Shown here one piece after another: positions 9,094 through 16,731 of a stretch of DNA of 64,000 nt. The stretch comes from Dickeya poaceiphila. GTDB taxonomy: Bacteria > Pseudomonadota > Gammaproteobacteria > Enterobacterales > Enterobacteriaceae. Position numbers and translations under genes: made by a program. The stretch spans positions 2,294,001 through 2,358,000 of the forward strand of contig NZ_CP042220.2 of assembly GCF_007858975.2 (NCBI RefSeq), in the 5' to 3' direction. The notes under the pieces were generated by a model. The model was not told the origin of the DNA. It did no database searches and saw only the letters and a program-made list of their open reading frames with translations. Position 1 is the stretch's first letter; each line of letters starts with the position of its first letter.

Positions 9094-9732
9094 ATGAACA
9101 AAGTCTGTTCGTTACTAACTGGTCTGGCATTAGCAACAAGTATGATGACAAGCCCCTCTGTGCAGGCAAAAGGCCAGGCGGGAGTATTTGATTCCTACCT
9201 GCTGACATTATCCTGGTCACCCACATTTTGCCTGACACACGCTGGTAATGAGCAATGCACCAAAGGATATGGCTTTGTACTTCACGGTTTGTGGCCACAA
9301 TATGCCAATGGAGGCTGGCCGCAGGACTGTCCGCCAATTACTGCGCTCACGGCTCAGGAACGCAAATACGGCAATACCCTGTTTCCTACTAATACCTTAC
9401 TGACTCACGAGTGGGAAAAACACGGCACCTGCAGCGGGCTGGGCGCGACTGGCTATCTGCAAGCAGCGGATAAGGCAGTGACTCGTGTGAACATTCCGGC
9501 CAGTTTCAATGCTCCGACCAAACCGTTACAAATGACAGCAGAGCAGATTCTGACCGCATTTCGCCAGAATAACCCGTCAATACCTCAGGGGGGAATTGCC
9601 GCTATCTGTAGCGGCCCGGAATTATCCGAAATTAGAGTGTGTATGGACAAAAATCTGAATTTTCAGTCCTGCAATAAAGCGGTAAAAACTCAGTGTCGTG
9701 ACGGAAATATACGTATACCTAACGTTCGCTAA
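9094..9732 (+). CDS. Secreted RNase T2-family ribonuclease
   Basis: A 212-residue RNase T2-family endoribonuclease. An N-terminal signal peptide ends near VQAKG (about residue 26), so it is exported. Both catalytic segments are intact: CAS1 FVLHGLWPQ (about residues 66-74) and CAS2 HEWEKHGTC (about 110-118), each with its His. Cysteines in CLTH, QCTK, DCPP, GTCSG, AICSG and SCNK suggest several disulfides. An AGGAG ribosome-binding site precedes the ATG. It differs from E. coli RNase I (rna), being shorter and nearer the generic T2 core, so no symbol is given. It may scavenge RNA in the periplasm or outside the cell. Confidence 0.9.
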   Translation: MNKVCSLLTGLALATSMMTSPSVQAKGQAGVFDSYLLTLSWSPTFCLTHAGNEQCTKGYGFVLHGLWPQYANGGWPQDCPPITALTAQERKYGNTLFPTNTLLTHEWEKHGTCSGLGATGYLQAADKAVTRVNIPASFNAPTKPLQMTAEQILTAFRQNNPSIPQGGIAAICSGPELSEIRVCMDKNLNFQSCNKAVKTQCRDGNIRIPNVR

Positions 9733-9896
9733 TCCTCATTATGGAATTAAGCACCGCGTTAACCGATTATTTAAGCTTATCTTTAAGCACGCTTATGTCA
9801 ATTACTGTCGAAACATCGAATAACAATAATTACTTTTGTGAAGATTTCAATTAACTTTATTCTATATGTGAAATTTCACTGTGATTGTAAACCACC

Positions 9897-10433
9897 ATGA
9901 TGTTCGGTTGGACGTATCCATTCACCCAGTGCAGGTATGACGACATGTTCTTGTTTTCACCCCAGGATAGCACCTACACCAAAATGTTGTGTCAGTTCGA
10001 ATTTCAAGCACAACAGGAAGGGATTACCCGTCAAACGATGGCCGCCGCGGTGGTATTTCGGGGCGGCATACTGCTGGTGCGCCGCAGCGCCAATGACCCA
10101 TTTCTACCCGGCCACTGGGAGATCCCAGGCGGCGGTCGAGAGCCTGGCGACCATAACCTGCTTGCCACCCTGATGCGGGAATTACAGGAAGAGACTGGCC
10201 TACGATTACGTTATATTCGCCATTATTTGGGTTTTTTTGATTATGTAGCCCCCATTAACGAGAAGATACGGCAGTGGAATTTTCTGGTCGATGTGATGCA
10301 AGAAGAAATATGTCTTAACGAAGACGAACACGATGCCTGGCAAATTGTACGTCAGCCTTCAGATATTCCCGAAGACTTCGCCATCAGCGAAGAAAGCCGT
10401 TTTGTGGTTAATACTGCAATAAAAATGCTGTGA
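9897..10433 (+). CDS. Nudix hydrolase
   Basis: A Nudix-fold pyrophosphohydrolase. The core reads ILLVRRSANDPFLPGHWEIP, followed by the Nudix box GGGREPGD...MRELQEETGL (about residues 76-100). The RELQEETGL metal-binding half is canonical, but the first half is one residue longer than the usual GX5EX7 spacing and has Asp where Glu is common. Substrate unknown. The start is uncertain: the ATG at 9897 has no good ribosome-binding site, and in-frame ATGs at 9942 and 9984 are possible. It is convergent with the flavin oxidoreductase, separated by a hairpin. Confidence 0.85.
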   Translation: MMFGWTYPFTQCRYDDMFLFSPQDSTYTKMLCQFEFQAQQEGITRQTMAAAVVFRGGILLVRRSANDPFLPGHWEIPGGGREPGDHNLLATLMRELQEETGLRLRYIRHYLGFFDYVAPINEKIRQWNFLVDVMQEEICLNEDEHDAWQIVRQPSDIPEDFAISEESRFVVNTAIKML

Positions 10434-10462
10434 CAAATGAGAGTAACGCTGGGGATAGATAT

Positions 10463-10487
10463 CAGGCCCCACTATATCGGGGGCCTG
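10463..10487. terminator. Bidirectional hairpin between Nudix gene and flavin oxidoreductase gene
   Basis: Perfect 8-bp stem CAGGCCCC / GGGGCCTG with a 9-base loop, in the gap between two convergent genes. T-runs are weak on both sides. Confidence 0.6.
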
Positions 10488-10495
10488 AATAAGAT

Positions 10496-11608
10496 TTACA
10501 CCAACTGTCCGAGAGACGCGGGTTCAAATCCTTTGAGGGTATCCAACTCCTTGCGCCGGACTTTCGCCGCCCAGTTCGGGTCAGTCAGCAGTACGCGGCC
10601 TACCGCTATCAAATCAAACTCATCGCGTTCCATACGCTCCAGTAGCTTATCCAGACCTTCCGGACTAGAGCCTTTTCCGGCAAAAGCGCCGAAGAACTCA
10701 TCCGACAGCCCGACAGACCCTACGCTAATCGTGGCAGCGCCGGTCACCTTCTTGGCCCAGCCAGCAAAGTTCAACCCATCTTCGCCATCCACATCCGGGA
10801 ATTCCGGCTCCCAGAAACGACGCTGAGAACAGTGCAATATATCCACACCGGCGGATACCAACGGTGCCAGCCAATCTTCCAGCGCCAGCGGCGTGGGTGC
10901 TAAACGAGCGCTATAGTCTTGTTGCTTCCACTGGCTGACGCGTAAAATCAGTGGGAAATCCGGGCCTACTGCGTCACGGACACTCTTCACCACCTCGGCG
11001 GCAAAGCGTGCGCGCTGTTTGAGTGTTGCCCCCCCGAACACATCGGTGCGCAGATTCGTCTCCCCCCAAAAGAACTGGTCGATCAGGTATCCATGCGCAC
11101 CATGCAGCTCCAGCGTATCAAACCCCAGACGTTTCGCATCAGCGGCAGCGCGGGCAAAGGCGGAAATCGTATCGGCAATGTCTTCATCGGTCATGGCGTG
11201 ACCACGTTCAGCCTCCGGTGAGAACAGGCCAGACGGGCTTTCAATATAATCAGGCTCCCAATCCACGCCTTTAAGTGGCGCTGAGCCGACATGCCATATC
11301 TGCGGCCCCATCTTGCCGCCAGCGGCGTGAACGTCGTTAATCACGTTTTGCCAACCTGCTAACGCACGTTCGCCATGAAAGAATGGAATGCCAGGATGAT
11401 TGCGCGAACCAGGGCGGTCCACTACGGTGCCTTCCGACAAAATCAACCCTACCTCGCCTTCCGCCCGACGGCGATAGTACGCAGCAATATCATTGCCCGG
11501 AATACCGTCAGGGGCGAAAGTACGGGTCATTGGCTCCATCACAATACGGTTTTTTAATTCCAGTGTTTTTAACGTAAAAGGACGGAATAAAACATCAATA
11601 TTGGCCAT
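10496..11608 (-). CDS. Old-yellow-enzyme family NADH:flavin oxidoreductase
   Basis: A 370-residue FMN-dependent ene-reductase of the old yellow enzyme family, which reduces electrophilic alkenes, quinones or nitro compounds with NAD(P)H. Family blocks are LFRPFTLKTLELKNRIVM at the N-terminus, GPQIWHVG, FDTLELHGAHGYLIDQFF in the barrel centre, and LIAVGRVLLTDPNW near the C-terminus. The ORF extends to 11665, but the ATG at 11608 has an AAGGAGATG site at good spacing. It is divergent from an HxlR regulator 99 bases away, which probably controls it. It is related to NemA but not clearly its ortholog. Confidence 0.88.
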   Translation of the reverse strand: MANIDVLFRPFTLKTLELKNRIVMEPMTRTFAPDGIPGNDIAAYYRRRAEGEVGLILSEGTVVDRPGSRNHPGIPFFHGERALAGWQNVINDVHAAGGKMGPQIWHVGSAPLKGVDWEPDYIESPSGLFSPEAERGHAMTDEDIADTISAFARAAADAKRLGFDTLELHGAHGYLIDQFFWGETNLRTDVFGGATLKQRARFAAEVVKSVRDAVGPDFPLILRVSQWKQQDYSARLAPTPLALEDWLAPLVSAGVDILHCSQRRFWEPEFPDVDGEDGLNFAGWAKKVTGAATISVGSVGLSDEFFGAFAGKGSSPEGLDKLLERMERDEFDLIAVGRVLLTDPNWAAKVRRKELDTLKGFEPASLGQLV

Positions 11609-11653
11609 GTAATCATCTCCTTGGGCATGAATCCGTGATGGTATACACTGTAA

Positions 11654-11691
11654 ACCTGGTGTCAATCAGGCACATTAATGCTACCAGGTAG
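11654..11691. promoter_or_regulatory. Candidate operator between HxlR regulator and reductase
   Basis: An inverted repeat ACCTGGT (11654-11660) / ACCAGGT (11683-11689) spans the divergent promoter region, and the right arm lies in a perfect 11-base palindrome CTACCAGGTAG (11681-11691). The 29-base centre-to-centre spacing suits two dimers on the same DNA face. It is likely the HxlR operator; this is inference. Confidence 0.5.
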
Positions 11692-11707
11692 CCTAAAGGA
11701 AACCACT

Positions 11708-12112
11708 ATGCTGAAATCCTGTGCATCCCCTTATTCTCATGCCCGGTGCCCCAGCCGTTTTCTGTTGGAGCAAATCGCTGATAAATGGTCAGTGTTGGTG
11801 CTGGGTGCGTTATGCGAAAAACCGCTGCGTTTCAACGAAATCAAACGTAGTCTGGAAGGCATCACGCAAAAGGCGTTGACGCAGTGCCTGCGTAAACTGG
11901 AGCGCAACGGTATTGTAGAACGCCGGGTACTCACTTTTTCGCCGATTGCAGTGGAATATCACATCACGCCGCTCGGACACTCCTTGAAAGAACCGTTTCA
12001 GGCACTTTACCGCTGGACGGTAGAATACCTGCCTCAGGTAACACAGGCGCGAGAACTCTTCGATCAACGGCTGGATGAACAAGCCAGAGCGATGTCCGAC
12101 GTCAACGCCTAA
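11708..12112 (+). CDS. HxlR-family transcriptional regulator
   Basis: A 134-residue winged-helix regulator of the HxlR family. The family core is seen as FLLEQIADKWSVLVLGAL (about residues 18-35), then LRFNEIKRSLEGITQKALTQCLRKLERNGIVER. The ORF opens at 11678, but the ATG at 11708 follows an AAAGGA site and gives MLKSC. Cys5 and Cys14 lie just before the DNA-binding domain; in redox-sensing relatives such as Bacillus YodB a Cys at this place detects quinones. Divergent from the reductase gene, it probably represses that gene and itself. Confidence 0.88.
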   Translation: MLKSCASPYSHARCPSRFLLEQIADKWSVLVLGALCEKPLRFNEIKRSLEGITQKALTQCLRKLERNGIVERRVLTFSPIAVEYHITPLGHSLKEPFQALYRWTVEYLPQVTQARELFDQRLDEQARAMSDVNA

Positions 12113-12152
12113 TGGCCCTTAACCTACGGACACCGTTTTTACTCGCTATTAT

Positions 12153-13811
12153 TCAGGACACGGTAAACGACAGCATCATGCCGGTGTCTTCATGTTCCAA
12201 CAAATGGCAGTGCGCCATGAACGCCCGTTCTTTCGGCGCCAGGTGATTGAACTGCACCAGTACCTCGCTGCGTGCGCCTTCCACATGCACAATATCTTTC
12301 CATCCACGCCGATGTTCTGCGGGTGGTTTGCCATTTTCGGACAGAATGCGAAAACGAGCACCGTGAATATGAAAAGGATGCAGCATCATGTCGCCTTGAC
12401 CGGAAATGCTCCACACTTCGAGGTCGCCGCGTTTAACGTCAAACATCGGTTGACCCATCTGAAACGCCGCGCCATTGATACGATTGGCAGACAGAATATC
12501 CAGTGGCGTCGGTCCCGTCTTATGCCTCATGTCACCATGATCCATATTGCCATGATTCATGTTACCGTGGTTCATCCCGTTATGGCTCATGCCCACGCCA
12601 GACGACGACACCGGCATTCCTCCGCCAGGCGATTGCAGCATTTCATGCATTGCACCATGTCCTGCCATGTCCATGCCAGCCATCGCCTGCATACCATAAC
12701 GCTGCATTAATGCCTGCATTCCCAGCCTATCGAGCTGCGGGTCCATCGTCAGTTGTAACTGGCGTGTTTTCAATGTCGAGGTGGATGGCAGTGCCGGCAA
12801 GGTTGCCAATATTTCCGGTAGTGATCCAGTACCGGGTTGACTGGTGGGCTGAATGCGCAACACCGGCAAAGGCTGATCAAAGGGTGGCAAGCTCATTCCC
12901 ATTTGCATGACCGGCAGCGTTACCATATCGAACGCCTTACCGTCACGCGCATCCACCACCACTTCAAAGCGTTCCCCCATCAGCACCGTCAATGCGCTGA
13001 CACGCACCGGTTCGGCCAATAAACCGCCGTCGCTACCAGTCACATAGAGCGGACGACCATCGCTGGCAGCCAGAGTCAACGACCGCGCGTTGCACCCGTT
13101 CAGAACTCGCAGGCGCAGCCACCCACGCGGTGCGTTATGTTGCGGATAGCGAACACCGTTAGTCAGCATCAGGTCGCCAAACCAGCCGACCGCCGCCGAC
13201 ATCACATCCAGTTGATAATCAATCTGCCCTTTGGCATCCAGCTGTTTGTCCTGCAGAATCAACGGAATATCATCCACGCCCCATTGAGAAGGCAACGGCA
13301 ACGCCCGACTGGCCGCATCCTGAATCAGGATCAACCCGCCCAACCCCATAGCTACCTGACGGCCAGTCACTCCGTGGGTATGTGGGTGAAACCATGCCGT
13401 CGCTGCCGGCTGTTCTACCCGAAACGCCGTACTCCATGTTTTTCCTGGTGCGATCTCCACTTGCGGACCGCCGTCGGCGTTACCAGGAATCTCCAGCCCA
13501 TGCCAGTGCAACGTCGTCGTTTCCGGCAAGGTATTAGTGACGTTGAGCGTTACCTCCTGCCCTTGCTCAAGTTGCAATGCCGGTCCCAGAAATCCGCCGT
13601 TGATGCCCCAGGTGACGGTTTCTATTCCCGCTAACCAGCGCATACTCCCGGTCTGTAATTTCAGGGCGATATTGCCGCTCGCATCCGGTGCCAGCAATGG
13701 CGGCACCGGCAAAGTCGGACGTTCGTCGGCCCAGGCAGAACGGCTCCACCAGGGCATCAGACTGGATGCACCCAGCACAGCGCTCAATTTGATAAACTCG
13801 CGACGTCGCAT
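12153..13811 (-). CDS. cueO: Multicopper oxidase CueO
   Basis: CueO is the periplasmic cuprous oxidase that protects against copper. The 552-residue product starts with a Tat signal (RRREF, residues 2-6, then a hydrophobic stretch ending near SAWA). All four copper-ligand motifs are present: LHWHGLE (about 101), WFHPHTHG (about 141), [10 protein letters not shown] (about 479) and [13 protein letters not shown] (about 535). The Met- and His-rich insert at about residues 370-435 includes [17 protein letters not shown], a short tandem repeat likely to bind Cu(I). Upstream is a CueR-type promoter at 13864-13894. Confidence 0.95.
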   Translation of the reverse strand: MRRREFIKLSAVLGASSLMPWWSRSAWADERPTLPVPPLLAPDASGNIALKLQTGSMRWLAGIETVTWGINGGFLGPALQLEQGQEVTLNVTNTLPETTTLHWHGLEIPGNADGGPQVEIAPGKTWSTAFRVEQPAATAWFHPHTHGVTGRQVAMGLGGLILIQDAASRALPLPSQWGVDDIPLILQDKQLDAKGQIDYQLDVMSAAVGWFGDLMLTNGVRYPQHNAPRGWLRLRVLNGCNARSLTLAASDGRPLYVTGSDGGLLAEPVRVSALTVLMGERFEVVVDARDGKAFDMVTLPVMQMGMSLPPFDQPLPVLRIQPTSQPGTGSLPEILATLPALPSTSTLKTRQLQLTMDPQLDRLGMQALMQRYGMQAMAGMDMAGHGAMHEMLQSPGGGMPVSSSGVGMSHNGMNHGNMNHGNMDHGDMRHKTGPTPLDILSANRINGAAFQMGQPMFDVKRGDLEVWSISGQGDMMLHPFHIHGARFRILSENGKPPAEHRRGWKDIVHVEGARSEVLVQFNHLAPKERAFMAHCHLLEHEDTGMMLSFTVS

Positions 13812-13863
13812 ACGTTCTTCCTCAGGCAGATATCATTCATAAAATTGATTGATCATGACTGGC

Positions 13864-13894
13864 AGACTGCACCTTCCAGTAACAGGAAGGTCAA
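13864..13894 (-). promoter_or_regulatory. CueR-type promoter of cueO
   Basis: On the minus strand a -35 box TTGACC (13894-13889) and a weak -10 CAGTCT (13869-13864) are separated by 19 bases, the long spacer typical of MerR-family promoters. Between them lies the dyad CTTCC / GGAAG (13871-13891), very like the CueR operators of E. coli copA and cueO. Copper induction through CueR is therefore expected; cueR itself is not in this window. Confidence 0.82.
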
Positions 13895-14131
13895 GTATTT
13901 TTATTTCATTTCAATGATGTATTTTCAGACTGTAAATATACAGTTCCGGCAGCACCTGAATCCGTCACCATGATAATAAAAAGATTATTTTAATAATCAG
14001 CCAATTTTACACTCTGCATCATTTTTAACTAAGACCACTCTGATTTTCTTCTGACATATTTCATCCTTGATATCTCATTGTGATAATAATGCTTTAAATA
14101 ATGTCACTATCAGTGATATAGCGAGATAAAA

Positions 14132-15157
14132 ATGAATCGTCCCTTTGTTTCTGCCTTACTATTAGAAATAGCGCCCACATTAGGCATCCGGATAGAGCTT
14201 GAACCAGAATTCGGTTTTGTTGGCGAAATAATATTTCCTAATGAAAAGATACATTTATTCAAAAATAGAAATCTCAATCTTAACTCCTCTGCATCATCGG
14301 ATATCGCTAACGACAAATCCTACACGAACTATTTTTTACGCAAAAAAGGGTTCAATGTACCGCAGGGGAAAACGTTCTTTTCGGAAAGATTAAATAAGAA
14401 TTTGTATCAGGAAAACAGAAGGGGCATTGAAGAAGCCAAACAATTTGCCGAATCACTCGGACTTCCCGTTTTTGTCAAACCCAACGATCTTAGTCAGGGC
14501 GCGTGGGTAACCAAAGTCTATGATACGCCATCAATGGATGTAATCTGTAACCATATTTTTTCCCGTACGGATGTGTTGCTGGTAGAGCAAGTGTGTCCAG
14601 GTCGGGACTATCGGGTTGTTGTACTGGGCGAAACCATAATCTCGGCATATGAACGCATCCCACTGGCCGTTGCTGGTGATGGCGTCCGAACTATCCAGCA
14701 GTTGTTGCTTGATGCGCAACATACTCAGCCTTTGCATGGACGCCCCAACAGCGAGATTGACCCTGATGATCCGCGCATTGATATCAAACTGGCTAATCTG
14801 GGTTTAAATCGAGAATCGATTCTGCCTGCAGGGCAGAAAACATTTCTTCTGGATAATGCGAATCTCTCCACCGGCGGAACGTCGATGGATGTTACCAATA
14901 GCATCCATAAAAGTTTTGCGTCTTTGGCAATAGCTGCTACTGCGTCATTAGGACTATGTGTCGCTGGCGTGGATATCATATGCCATGATTTATGTACAGA
15001 CGCAGCCACACAATCATGGAATATTATCGAAATCAATGCTGCACCGGGTTTAGATAATTATGCAGCATCGGGAGCAGAGCAACGGGAACGCGTGAAAGAG
15101 CTTTACAGGCGAATTCTGCTACAGCTCCAAAAAGGAAACACCATAACACAGTATTAA
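14132..15157 (+). CDS. Orphan ATP-grasp ligase, cyanophycin-synthetase/GshB-like
   Basis: A 341-residue ATP-grasp protein. Visible signatures are LGLPVFVKPNDLSQG (about residues 109-123, nucleotide-binding Lys), VLLVEQVCPGRDYRVVVLG (about 149-167), AYERIPLAVAGDGVRTIQQLL (about 173-193), very like the ATP-grasp domain of cyanophycin synthetase, and the metal-binding IIEINAAPGLDNY (about 297-309). It lacks the C-terminal Mur ligase-like domain of cyanophycin synthetase. Such enzymes join a carboxylate to an amine with ATP, but the substrates here are unknown. It stands alone between cueO and a terminator, in AT-rich DNA, with GAGATAA before the ATG. No partner gene is next to it. Confidence 0.8.
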   Translation: MNRPFVSALLLEIAPTLGIRIELEPEFGFVGEIIFPNEKIHLFKNRNLNLNSSASSDIANDKSYTNYFLRKKGFNVPQGKTFFSERLNKNLYQENRRGIEEAKQFAESLGLPVFVKPNDLSQGAWVTKVYDTPSMDVICNHIFSRTDVLLVEQVCPGRDYRVVVLGETIISAYERIPLAVAGDGVRTIQQLLLDAQHTQPLHGRPNSEIDPDDPRIDIKLANLGLNRESILPAGQKTFLLDNANLSTGGTSMDVTNSIHKSFASLAIAATASLGLCVAGVDIICHDLCTDAATQSWNIIEINAAPGLDNYAASGAEQRERVKELYRRILLQLQKGNTITQY

Positions 15158-15193
15158 TCGCATCAATAACAATCGAATTAAAACCTTAATCCC

Positions 15194-15230
15194 AAGACCC
15201 CCCGTGATTAATCACGGGGGGTCTTCCTTT
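15194..15230 (+). terminator. Strong palindromic terminator after the ATP-grasp gene
   Basis: A perfect 32-base palindrome (15194-15225) with two 16-base arms, AAGACCCCCCGTGATT and its complement, then TCCTTT. It lies 36 bases after the stop and can serve both this gene and the convergent oxidoreductase gene. Confidence 0.8.
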
Positions 15231-15309
15231 CATGCTTCAGAATCGAAACCCGAATTATTTAGATGCGTCAAGCGTGAATAATTCTAACGCTTACTCAGTA
15301 TTGCTTTCG

Positions 15310-16623
15310 TCAGTATTCCTTTCGCCCTAACCAGCGCTCTTTCAGGATGCTGCCACGTATGCCGATATCCAGTAACGGACGTGGCGGAATAAAGTTAGGT
15401 TTTCCCAGCGCCTGCATCTCGGCAATCAACGGATTATCGACACCGGTCGCCAAATCCGCCAGTGTGCTACCTGCAATGGTCTGCTTGGAAATGCCTGCAC
15501 CGTTGCACCCTACTGCCGCATATAGATTATCACCATATTTTCCCCAGCCCGGCGCCCCATTACGGGTGACGCTAATCATGCCAGACCAGGTATGAGCGAC
15601 CGGCACATCGTCCAGTTGTGGGAAGCGGGACAGAAAGATCGCCCGATGTTGCCGTGTAATCTCTGCGGTGTAGCGCGACGTGACAGTGTAACCCGGAACA
15701 TAAATCACATGCTGACGAATCAGGAACCGGTGATCACGCGTGTAGCGCAGCGTCGCCCCCGCGATAGCATTAGCGGGCGTCATCCCCCACTCGTCAATCT
15801 GGCCAATGCGCTGTTGCTGTTCCGCCGTCAGCGGTTCGGTAAGGGTGGCAAACGTTGACAGCCCCACCACCTGACGGGAAAACATCGGCAGTTGCCGGGC
15901 ACAACCGTTAGTCGCCACCATGACATGCCTTGCCTGCACCTCGCCGTAAGGCGTGCGAGCGCGAACTGTGTGACCCGGTTGGATCTCCAGCACCGGCGAA
16001 CGCTCATACAACGTGACATTATCAGGCAGATTATCCGCCAAGCCCCGCACCAGCGCCGCCGGATTGAGCAACACGCTATTCGGCGTGTGAATCGCCGCAT
16101 GGTAATAAGGCGTGCCCAGTTGCTGAGCCAATGCCTCTCCCTGCAATAACTGGTAGGGTTCTGACAACGCCTGCAATTCATGCGCGTACTGTTCAAGTAA
16201 TCCTGCCAGTTCAGGTCGGACGATACAGTGATACTTGCCGCGACGACTCCAGTCACACCCGATATGATAACGCGCAATCAGCGATTCCAGCTGCTCCAGC
16301 CCGGCGTGCAACAAACGGCGATAATTAGCAGCTTTTTCCAGTTCCGCAGTCGAACTGCCGATATTATGCGGCAAATCAATGGCAAAACCGGAATTACGCG
16401 CAGACGCGCTGTCATCCAGCTCAACGGCATCCAGCACCACCACGTGTTCATGCGGACGGTTTTCCGCTATCCGGCGAGCAAACGCCAGCCCGGCATATCC
16501 TGCGCCAATCACCAGCCAATCAGCGGCAATCGTCTGGCGCAGCGCCGGTGTTGCCTCTCGTGGCGGCAACATCGCCGACCAGCCGTTACTATTGGCATCC
16601 AGTGGTAGTGCGTTGATATTCAA
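15310..16623 (-). CDS. FAD-dependent amine/amino-acid oxidoreductase (DAO family)
   Basis: A 437-residue FAD oxidoreductase of the D-amino-acid oxidase/glycine oxidase superfamily, the group that includes the gamma-glutamylputrescine oxidase PuuB. The FAD-binding VIGAGYAGLAFARRI is near residue 42, ASARNSGFAIDLPHN follows as the typical active-site loop, and the C-terminal GCNGAGISKQTIAGSTLADL closes the FAD site. The ORF extends to an ATG at 16704, but that ATG is inside the mukB terminator hairpin. The TTG at 16623 has an AGGAAG site 7 bases upstream and is the more likely start. Substrate unknown. Confidence 0.8.
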   Translation of the reverse strand: MNINALPLDANSNGWSAMLPPREATPALRQTIAADWLVIGAGYAGLAFARRIAENRPHEHVVVLDAVELDDSASARNSGFAIDLPHNIGSSTAELEKAANYRRLLHAGLEQLESLIARYHIGCDWSRRGKYHCIVRPELAGLLEQYAHELQALSEPYQLLQGEALAQQLGTPYYHAAIHTPNSVLLNPAALVRGLADNLPDNVTLYERSPVLEIQPGHTVRARTPYGEVQARHVMVATNGCARQLPMFSRQVVGLSTFATLTEPLTAEQQQRIGQIDEWGMTPANAIAGATLRYTRDHRFLIRQHVIYVPGYTVTSRYTAEITRQHRAIFLSRFPQLDDVPVAHTWSGMISVTRNGAPGWGKYGDNLYAAVGCNGAGISKQTIAGSTLADLATGVDNPLIAEMQALGKPNFIPPRPLLDIGIRGSILKERWLGRKEY

Positions 16624-16684
16624 TTTATTCTTCCTGATACAGATATATTGTCCGACAGCGGCCCGGTTTCCTAATGCTGTCAAA

Positions 16685-16713
16685 GAAAAATCGGGCTGTA
16701 TCACACAGCCCGA
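16685..16713 (-). terminator. Terminator of the cmoM-mukFEB operon
   Basis: Perfect 9-bp stem TCGGGCTGT / ACAGCCCGA with a 5-base loop, followed on the minus strand by TTTTT. It lies 19 bases after the mukB stop. Confidence 0.85.
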
Positions 16714-16731
16714 ATAAATGAGAAAAGGAGA

